Below are positions 57,935 through 64,000 of a DNA stretch of 64,000 nt, piece by piece; the first letter of the stretch is position 1, and each line of letters opens with the position of its first letter. Origin of the DNA: CAYTGR01 sp964437445. Lineage in GTDB: Bacteria; Chloroflexota; Anaerolineae; B4-G1; SLSP01. Below the pieces are notes generated by a model that saw only the letters and a list, made by a program, of their open reading frames with translations, made no database searches and had not been told where the DNA came from. The translations under genes were made by a program, and so were the position numbers. The stretch lies in the NCBI GenBank assembly GCA_964437445.1, contig CAYTGR010000019.1:1-64000 (forward strand), read 5' to 3'.

Positions 57935-60900
57935 TCACGCCTCCACCCCGGCAAACATGCGTTCCTTGAAAAGCGGATCCAGCGACTGCGCGCCGGGGAT
58001 GAGCGAATCGCCGTTCACAAAGACCTCATCCGCGCCATCGGTCAGTTTCTGTTTGGCAACAAAGTCGCGGTCGCGCTCGTAGTCTTCTTTCGTCCAGCCC
58101 TGCGTCTCGCGCCAGATAACGGCCACGGCGCGCCCGTTTCGCAGAAGGCCGCGATAGACCAGGTAGCGGCCCTCACCCCCGGCCCCTCTCCCAGCGGGAG
58201 AGGGGAGGACGCGGCGCGTCTGCACGTCCAGCCCCAGCAGGTAGTTGAAGGTTTCGGGCAAATCCACCAGGCGCTCGCGGGTTTCGCCGTCGCGGTGGAA
58301 GCGCAGTTTGTAGGCGAAGGGCGTCTGGAGTTTCTCCACGTCCAGCAGGGTTGCGCTGTGGCGGGTCTCCCACTTGAGCATGTAGTGGAGCAGGTAGTCG
58401 TCTCGGAAGAGTTCCAGCACCTTCTGGCCGCCTGCGTCATCAAAGGTCAGGTTGTTGAGCGCGTCCTCGAAGGATTCCAGGCGGATGATTTTGACAATAC
58501 GCGGGCTTCGTTCGGCTTCTTCGGCTGTCGCCATGCGCTTGGGCTTGCCGTCCTTCCACTCCGGCGTGAAGGTGACTTTTTTGATGCGCGGCAGGAGTAC
58601 GGTGTCGAAGTAGTGCGCCATTTCAACAAGGATGAACTTGCGCCGCCCGCCATCTTCGCGGTTGAGGTTGATGACCGCGTGGCCGGTGGTGCCGGAGCCG
58701 GCGAAGAAGTCGAGAACTTGCTCTTCACTATTGAGATTGCACACCCGAAGACAGTCGTTGACTGTGTAAATTGATTTTGGAAAGGAGAACAAGGTTGTAC
58801 TTCCTAAAATATGTCCAAGCAGGTTAGTACCATAATCGGTTGCTGAATACTTGCTGTCAAGCCAAAGTGTTGGCGGCAAGGTTCCATGTCGCATGCGAGA
58901 TTTCATGTAGACTCCCAGCCTGCCAGTTCTGTCTGGCTTTGCAACCAGCTCTGATAAATTTTTCATTGCTGTTTCATGTCCCCACTTCCATGTCTTCTCA
59001 TCTCCTTTTTCATCCACCGGCCAGACAACCGTTTCTTCTGCTGATGGCTCTTGAAGAATAGTCCAGCTACGTCTTGACTCATCCCATTCTATCTGTGGAA
59101 TACGGAGGGAACCATCTGTGCGCGCATATATCGGATAGAAAAGCTTCGGTCGTGCGAATCTATTTGCGTTGAACCCCCCGTGTTTGCGAAAATTTACCCA
59201 TTCAAATCGTCCTTTTGCATCAGATTCGTTATATCTCGCGATTTGACGCTCGGTTTTCGCAAGTTCGCCAATTGTGACTTCCTTGGAATAACCGACAAAG
59301 AGTGCATAGTCGTGAGAGACTGAGAGCCCCGTTATGGCAGACCTGCCTGCAGGGTTACTGCGAACTACTACTGTACCCAGAATTGACTCGGTGCCAAAAA
59401 GTGTCTGTAGGGCCATGTGTAGCCGACTATACTCAGAATCGTCAATGGCAATGCACCATTGTCCGTAAGCTTCCAGAACAAATGTCGAGAGAAATATACG
59501 GTCTATAAGCAAGGTAAGCCAAGAAGAATGCTTGTAATCGTTTTTGTACAAGATTTCTGATGCAGCCGTGTTATACGGCGGGTCAATGTAAATGCACTTC
59601 ACCCGCTGGCGGTACTTTTCCTGCAACAGGTTGAGCGCCTGCCAGTTTTCGGAGTGCACCAAGAGACCGTCGGTGAGTTCGTCAAGATTGTCAAACGAAG
59701 CCAGCAGGCGGTCGGTGAAGTCTTGGGGGAAATGGCGCGTGTCGAGCGGCAGGGTGGGATGGGCCTGGAGAAAATCCACGCGCTGCTGCGCGCCTTTCGG
59801 CGACTCAACGGCCAGGAGCGCCCGCCACTCCTCCCACTGCGCCTCACAGGCGGCGATCTCCGGGTAGAACGCTTCGGGGATGTTGCCGACGGTGATGACG
59901 TAGAAGGTCTCGGTAACAAACTTCTTCTTCTCCCAGAGCATCTTCTGGAAGTCTTCGATTTGCGCCAGAAAGTCAATGATAACGCTGCCAATGCGCTTGA
60001 CCAGGCGCATGAGCTGGAACCAACCCTCGGCTAATTGCTCGCCGGCGGCTTCCATCTCTTCAAGGTTGAGCGCTTCGTTCTTCAGGTAAAAGTCGAGTTC
60101 GCGGGCAAGAAAGCCGCGCAGGTCCTTGTGGATGAAAAAGTCGCTGGTGTTGCGGCGGGTGTACTGGCGCAGGTGGTATTCCAGCAGGGAAACCGCCGCG
60201 CCATTTTCTTCCCCTCTCCCTTTGGGGGAGGGGGCAGGGGTGGGGGTGCGCCGTTCGGCGGTCAGCGCGGCTATGGCTTCGGGGGCTTTGATGCGCTTGG
60301 GAATGTCGGCGACAGCTTTGGCAAGGATGGCTTCCTGCTGGTTCTTTTGACCGTAGGCGATGGTCTCCTGCGCGGTCAGCGGGCGGAACTGGAAGGGGAT
60401 GGTCAATGTGCGCGACGCTTCATCCCAGGCGAGGCCGTCCAGCACGGGCAGGAAGAAGCGCTTCTCGCCCTTGATATTGCCCTGCTCCACGTCGGCCTGC
60501 CGGAGTTCGAAGCGCACGGTCACGCCGTTGGGGGCTTTGTAGGTGTAGTCGGTGAAATACTCGCCGGTCTTGACGTAGTACTGGTCGTGGTTGGCCCAGT
60601 AGAGCGTCACCTCCTCGCCGTTGTAGGGGATGGCGTAGCGTTCCTTCTTCGAGTAGCGGCGCCTGGAGATAAAGTCGCCATCCTGCCAGTAGCGGGAGAA
60701 GAAGGCGTAGAGGTGGTTGTAGATGGCGGCTTCCAGGGTCTCAGTAGAACGAGCGCCCCGGGCTTTGGCCTGCGCTTCCAGGTATTCCTTTCCCGCTCTG
60801 GTAGCGCGGTAGGTTTCGGCCAGGTTGCCGTCGGCGTCTAAGGCGTCTTCGCCCAGCGCGTCCAACACCTTCTGGCGGGCGGCCTGCAGGGCTTCCTGCG

Positions 60901-61096
60901 CCTGTCCCTGCTCGGCCAGCGCGCCGCGCCGCAATTCCTCGGAGATGGCGCGGGGCAGGTCTTCGGTAATCCACTTCTCGATCGCCTGCCGCTTGTAATT
61001 CATGATGCGGTAGATGCCGAAGTCCAGGTCGGCGCAATCAAATTGGAAAAGGTCGCGCAAGAGGGATTGGAATTGTTCAAGAGGTCTTGTCGTCAT
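57935..61096 (-). CDS. Type III-like DNA methyltransferase (Mod), beta class
   Basis: A 1053-residue methyltransferase. Motif IV is DPPYN near 505 and motif I FFAGSGTTGHAV near 797, so the order IV-TRD-I marks the beta class of type III Mod and related N4/N6 enzymes. The first 500 residues are an extra domain, so the protein is larger than classical Mod (about 650). The stretch between about 505 and 790 probably contains the target recognition domain. Two in-frame palindromic repeats lie within it. Mod and Res form an operon, with Res starting one base after the Mod stop. Confidence 0.87.
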   Translation of the reverse strand: MTTRPLEQFQSLLRDLFQFDCADLDFGIYRIMNYKRQAIEKWITEDLPRAISEELRRGALAEQGQAQEALQAARQKVLDALGEDALDADGNLAETYRATRAGKEYLEAQAKARGARSTETLEAAIYNHLYAFFSRYWQDGDFISRRRYSKKERYAIPYNGEEVTLYWANHDQYYVKTGEYFTDYTYKAPNGVTVRFELRQADVEQGNIKGEKRFFLPVLDGLAWDEASRTLTIPFQFRPLTAQETIAYGQKNQQEAILAKAVADIPKRIKAPEAIAALTAERRTPTPAPSPKGRGEENGAAVSLLEYHLRQYTRRNTSDFFIHKDLRGFLARELDFYLKNEALNLEEMEAAGEQLAEGWFQLMRLVKRIGSVIIDFLAQIEDFQKMLWEKKKFVTETFYVITVGNIPEAFYPEIAACEAQWEEWRALLAVESPKGAQQRVDFLQAHPTLPLDTRHFPQDFTDRLLASFDNLDELTDGLLVHSENWQALNLLQEKYRQRVKCIYIDPPYNTAASEILYKNDYKHSSWLTLLIDRIFLSTFVLEAYGQWCIAIDDSEYSRLHMALQTLFGTESILGTVVVRSNPAGRSAITGLSVSHDYALFVGYSKEVTIGELAKTERQIARYNESDAKGRFEWVNFRKHGGFNANRFARPKLFYPIYARTDGSLRIPQIEWDESRRSWTILQEPSAEETVVWPVDEKGDEKTWKWGHETAMKNLSELVAKPDRTGRLGVYMKSRMRHGTLPPTLWLDSKYSATDYGTNLLGHILGSTTLFSFPKSIYTVNDCLRVCNLNSEEQVLDFFAGSGTTGHAVINLNREDGGRRKFILVEMAHYFDTVLLPRIKKVTFTPEWKDGKPKRMATAEEAERSPRIVKIIRLESFEDALNNLTFDDAGGQKVLELFRDDYLLHYMLKWETRHSATLLDVEKLQTPFAYKLRFHRDGETRERLVDLPETFNYLLGLDVQTRRVLPSPAGRGAGGEGRYLVYRGLLRNGRAVAVIWRETQGWTKEDYERDRDFVAKQKLTDGADEVFVNGDSLIPGAQSLDPLFKERMFAGVEA
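58169..58207. repeat. In-frame CCCTCACCCC-type palindromic repeat, copy 2 (in Mod)
   Basis: CCCTCACCCCCGGCC, then CCTCTCCC, AGC, GGGAGAGG. The minus-strand frame reads PSPAGRGAGGEG near residue 970. Confidence 0.7.
60210..60248. repeat. In-frame CCCTCACCCC-type palindromic repeat, copy 3 (in Mod, inverted)
   Basis: CCCCTCTCCC, TTTG, GGGGAGGGGG and CAGGGGTGGGGGTG, the same element in the opposite orientation. The minus-strand frame reads PTPAPSPKGRGE near residue 290. Confidence 0.65.
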
Positions 61097-61410
61097 CTAT
61101 ATCCTCGTTGAAGAAGAACAAACGTCGGGTAATCATGCACCAGAATTCCCGGAATGGACAGACCTCCATCCCGGGTAAACACCAGTTCTTGCTGATAGGC
61201 ATAGAGCGGGTCAATCCCGATCACTTTTTCGGCCCTTCGGGGTAGAGCGTGTCCTGTGCCCGGTCCGTTCCACATAGCATACTTGAAGAAACAACCGTTG
61301 TCAACCCAACGTCCTTCTGCGTGCCCCAGCCCTTCTGAACCATCCCCGTTTTTTCGATTTTGGCCCGCTCTGCAACAGTTCTGCCAGGGTGATTTCGCCC
61401 GTCCGGACAC
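61093..61410 (-). pseudogene. Possible gene remnant ahead of Mod
   Basis: A 105-codon frame overlaps the end of the next gene and ends with ATGA overlap at the Mod start. The C-terminal 65 residues (GPGTGHALPRRAEKVIGIDP and onward) loosely resemble a methyltransferase cofactor motif. It lacks a credible start and could be chance. Confidence 0.22.
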
Positions 61411-62269
61411 GGTGGATCTCCTGCAAGGTGTAGCCCTCCATCAGCAGCTCACGCACATCGTAACCGATCTCCGCGCTGACCGTACCGATGTTGCCGACCG
61501 CCTGGCCGCCCTGCGGCTCTGCGCGCCTGGATGGATCCTCCAGCACAGCCTCGGCGGGCGTCCCTGCAATGGCTTCGCGCAGAAGCGCCTGGAAGACCGG
61601 GAAATTGGCAATGCGGCTATGCATGACCAGTTTCCATGGCGTGCGCTGGCCTTTCTTGTGGATGAGCAGGTCGCCGGTCTGCGTGAAGCGCATCTTCTCC
61701 ACCTCCGCCCAGGTCAGCGTCTCGCCCGCAGAAACCAACCCGCTCCCGTTGACGCCAATCTGTTTTCCAAAGGGAACCGTCGCGCCCGACTTGAGCGCTG
61801 ATTGCGCCGCCGGGAGCAGTAAATTACCCGTTTCTTTCAGCACTACGTGTCCAAGGTTGAAAATCTTTTCATAAGCCATATTCAGTTTAATGCGCCGCCC
61901 ATCCCGGGTGTGGACGGTGTATACCCACTGGATGGGACGCCACCCCAGCCTGATCCGGCGCATATCGTAGCCAATAAACTCATACATTTCGGCCACTTCG
62001 TCCCAGCGGAAAGAGAACCGGCGTCCCAGCCAATCCATGCCGACCACTCCTTTATCGTAAACTTCCACCCTGGCGCGCATCTGGGCGCGGTAACCCCACA
62101 ACAATCCTGCGGCGATGAGCAGCATGGCGATGCCCCCGACCGGGATGGGGGCCATCAGAATCAGGCCAACAATGATGAAAACTGGCATTACATAGAGAAT
62201 CACCCGCGCGTTCGCCTTGTTTGGTCCGAAAGTGGCGCGTAAAGAACCTAACTCGATGTCTGGCAACAT
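61301..62269 (-). CDS. Membrane protein with PH-like domain (possibly DUF6585-type)
   Basis: A 322-residue protein. Two hydrophobic helices (about 22-60) are followed by RVEVYDKGVVGMDWLGRRFSFRWDEVAEMYEF, a strand pattern like the PH-like domains of DUF6585-type proteins. The C-terminal third is charged and ends in a basic tail (KSKKRGWFRRAGARRR). The function is unknown. ATG 62269 is preceded by GGAGGG. It lies upstream of Mod, probably as a separate unit. Confidence 0.6.
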   Translation of the reverse strand: MLPDIELGSLRATFGPNKANARVILYVMPVFIIVGLILMAPIPVGGIAMLLIAAGLLWGYRAQMRARVEVYDKGVVGMDWLGRRFSFRWDEVAEMYEFIGYDMRRIRLGWRPIQWVYTVHTRDGRRIKLNMAYEKIFNLGHVVLKETGNLLLPAAQSALKSGATVPFGKQIGVNGSGLVSAGETLTWAEVEKMRFTQTGDLLIHKKGQRTPWKLVMHSRIANFPVFQALLREAIAGTPAEAVLEDPSRRAEPQGGQAVGNIGTVSAEIGYDVRELLMEGYTLQEIHRVRTGEITLAELLQSGPKSKKRGWFRRAGARRRTLG

Positions 62270-62379
62270 AGGCCCTCCAATTTGCGAATTTTATGGCAGA
62301 TTATCAGGCGTCCGCAGTCCCCTTGCAATGCAGGGGACTGCTTCACCAAAGGCTTCGCAGTGACAGATGAATATGTCGG

Positions 62380-62607
62380 TCAGGCTTTATCGTCGGGGAG
62401 AGTATCGTCTGAGTCTTGCGGGTGAGCGTCGGTAGCCTTATCCGGTGCGGAGCCTTGCTGGGCAGCCTGCTTTGCCGCTTCGACAAACGGATTGGGATGC
62501 TTGTTCTTATCTTCTACACGAAACCCACAAACGTTGCACCACATGGGGCCGAAAGGCATGCGGTATTGATTGATTTGCGTACTCCCACACTTGGGACACC
62601 TTAACAT
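62380..62607 (-). CDS. Small zinc-ribbon protein
   Basis: A 75-residue protein beginning MLRCPKCGSTQINQYRMPFG and continuing to WCNVCGF, a two-CxxC zinc ribbon, then an acidic/Ala-rich tail. AAGGAG precedes ATG 62607. It has no other domain; its role is unknown. Confidence 0.7.
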   Translation of the reverse strand: MLRCPKCGSTQINQYRMPFGPMWCNVCGFRVEDKNKHPNPFVEAAKQAAQQGSAPDKATDAHPQDSDDTLPDDKA

Positions 62608-62697
62608 GAGCACTCCTTTTGATAAGCGCCGCCCAACCATAACGCGGGCGGATTGTGAATGTACTTGAATTCATCAATTGCAATTCCAATCGTCATT

Positions 62698-64000
62698 TTA
62701 TTCTCCTTCGATGAAATTCCAAAGTGCCGGCTCTTCTTGACGAGAGTCTTGCGCGATGATCCAGATTTGTCCTGCGGAGTCCGCAGTTGCGGCCTCTATG
62801 TCCATATCCGTAACGGAAAGCAATTCGTTGCCTTCCAGACGGTAGACCGAACCGCTTTGGAAGAGCCACAGCCTGCCTGCGCCATCGAATACAAGGTTTG
62901 GAGAGGCGTCTGTAAACGCAAGCGTTTGTTCAGTGCCAAGAATTTCCTGCCAGGCGCCATCTTGCAAATGATAAAGGCCGCGCGCCGCGTCGCAACTGGC
63001 GCCGCCGCATAGGGCGGAAAGCGCCCACAGGTCTCCGTCAGGGCCGGGCAGCATAGCCAGCGGGTAACCCTGGCGATATTCTCCCGAATTGGGAATCACA
63101 AAATCGTTGAATTGCCGGGTTCCCTGGTCGAATTGCCGCACGAGGCCGTTCGCCATGCCGAGCCACACGTTCCCATTCTGGTCGGATGTAATTGCAGTGA
63201 CGCAGCCCGTGCTTGTCATCCCGCCGCGCCAGTGGCCCTGCCCGGCGGCAAAATCGGACGTATCCAGCCAACGCGCCCCGCCCCCGCCCATTGGCCCTTC
63301 CGCCCAGTCGCATTCGCCCACCCAGATTTGCTGGCGCTCTTCGACAAAATGAATGTGGAGTTCCATCAGCAAGTCGTTGGTCAAGGCAGGCGGCATGTCC
63401 AGGGTATCGCGCGTAAAAATCGTCCAGCGTCCATCGGCGTAGACGCGGATATCCTGCCCGGTAGCCAGCCACACCTGGCCGTGCGCCTCGCTGAGAACGC
63501 CGCGGCCTTCCAGCGAAGCCGGGTTGGAGGGCGGCAGCCAGCCTGCATCGGCATGAACAAAGGCAGAGCCGCCATAATCGGCCAGGGCGCTGTCCCAATA
63601 GAAAATTGTAGTGGGCACTTCTTCCGGGTAGAACCACGACCTGCCGGCATCGTCCACCCCGATGAAGCGTTGGGACGGCGCCAGAAAGTATGATTGCCAG
63701 GCGCCCTCCTGGAAGACGGCGTAGCCATTGGTGGTCATCAGGCGCAGGGCGCCATTCGGTAGCGCCTCCAGGTGGGTGATTTCACCGCTCAAATCTGCGG
63801 GCAATGCGGCAACTTTGTGAAAGGCAACCGCTGCTTCGCTGCCAGACGCCAGCGGATAGACCAGTGTCCATTTTTCATAGTCCAATGGATTGCCTGCTGT
63901 TTGCTCGCAATCCCGGTAACGCGCCTCATCCAGCACAAAGCGTTCGCCTGCGAGATGGTATTTGTAGAACACGCCGCAATCTTTGAGACCGCGATAGGCG
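62698..64000 (-). CDS. DUF1176-like/beta-propeller protein, 3' part (5' end beyond window)
   Basis: At least 434 codons, open to the window end. The first visible residues YRGLKDCGVFYKYHLAGERF and the later CEQTAGNPLDYEKWTLVYP fit the C-terminal pattern of DUF1176. Six or more propeller-type blades follow, e.g. DQNGNVWLGMANGLVRQFD near the middle and DGAGRLWLFQSG near the end, of the two-component-regulator propeller sort. It probably acts outside the membrane, but the N-terminus is not visible. Confidence 0.7.
   Translation of the reverse strand, partial: AYRGLKDCGVFYKYHLAGERFVLDEARYRDCEQTAGNPLDYEKWTLVYPLASGSEAAVAFHKVAALPADLSGEITHLEALPNGALRLMTTNGYAVFQEGAWQSYFLAPSQRFIGVDDAGRSWFYPEEVPTTIFYWDSALADYGGSAFVHADAGWLPPSNPASLEGRGVLSEAHGQVWLATGQDIRVYADGRWTIFTRDTLDMPPALTNDLLMELHIHFVEERQQIWVGECDWAEGPMGGGGARWLDTSDFAAGQGHWRGGMTSTGCVTAITSDQNGNVWLGMANGLVRQFDQGTRQFNDFVIPNSGEYRQGYPLAMLPGPDGDLWALSALCGGASCDAARGLYHLQDGAWQEILGTEQTLAFTDASPNLVFDGAGRLWLFQSGSVYRLEGNELLSVTDMDIEAATADSAGQIWIIAQDSRQEEPALWNFIEGE

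Noticed and set aside
60035..60841. 268-codon plus-strand open frame
   Set aside because: Antisense to Mod and partly made of the CCCTCACCCC-type repeat; not coding.

Overview
The window looks like a chromosomal segment of a GC-rich Chloroflexota bacterium of the Anaerolineae/Caldilineae type. This is an inference from gene content and style: an Flp-type pilin start, a lipoprotein class B PBP, multi-GAF kinases, a DUF3417-type glucan phosphorylase, YfhO-like and GT39-like membrane proteins, a roadblock/V4R module and many TolB-like or propeller proteins. No rRNA gene is present. There is one tRNA, tRNA-Leu(GAG), at 5265-5347.

Layout. 1-5.4 kb: pilin start (minus), maf, a lipoprotein transpeptidase, a DeoR-type regulator with a clear promoter and direct-repeat operator candidate, a MalK/MsmX-type ABC ATPase without its permeases, and tRNA-Leu. 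5.5-9.1 kb (minus): NAD de novo synthesis, with NadC and NadA fused in one protein followed by nadB. 9.4-25.9 kb: two very large histidine kinases (one translationally coupled to a UroD-like protein), membrane and beta-propeller proteins, a PanE-like reductase coupled to an ICMT-like methyltransferase, an ABC exporter, and a coupled DUF362/zincin/P-loop kinase trio. 26.1-32.6 kb (minus): glucan phosphorylase, membrane proteins, PspC, a zinc-ribbon membrane protein and a DUF4139-like protein. 32.9-37.2 kb (plus): fumarase, a response regulator with a CxxC tail, DUF427 and a YtcJ-like amidohydrolase. 37.2-46.5 kb (minus): a glycan assembly cluster with two GT2 enzymes, a GT39-like membrane protein, a coiled-coil protein and a YfhO-Wzx flippase fusion. 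46.6-48.6 kb (minus): roadblock, V4R and REC-degenerate-GGDEF signalling module. 48.9-49.6 kb: an autoregulated TetR gene.

49.6-61.1 kb is the accessory part. Three minus-strand genes (CPBP protease-like, a 4-TM protein, an 18-repeat beta-helix protein) each begin 34-38 nt after a short GTT-box of an attC-like element; two of these elements are about 135 bp long and share a nearly identical core. This resembles an integron gene-cassette array lacking an integrase (CALIN). It abuts a type III-like Res-Mod restriction pair whose two genes carry three in-frame copies of one palindromic repeat. 61.1-64 kb holds a PH-like membrane protein, a small zinc-ribbon protein and the 3' part of a DUF1176/propeller protein.

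Small repeats cover the window: a GTAG-headed REP/BIME element (three copies), octameric tandem repeats that have entered coding sequence, and heptameric tandem repeats between genes. The best candidates for something new are the attC-like array, the in-frame repeats in the restriction genes, the NadC-NadA and YfhO-Wzx fusions, and the repeat-plus-ribosome-site unit placed in front of two unrelated genes.
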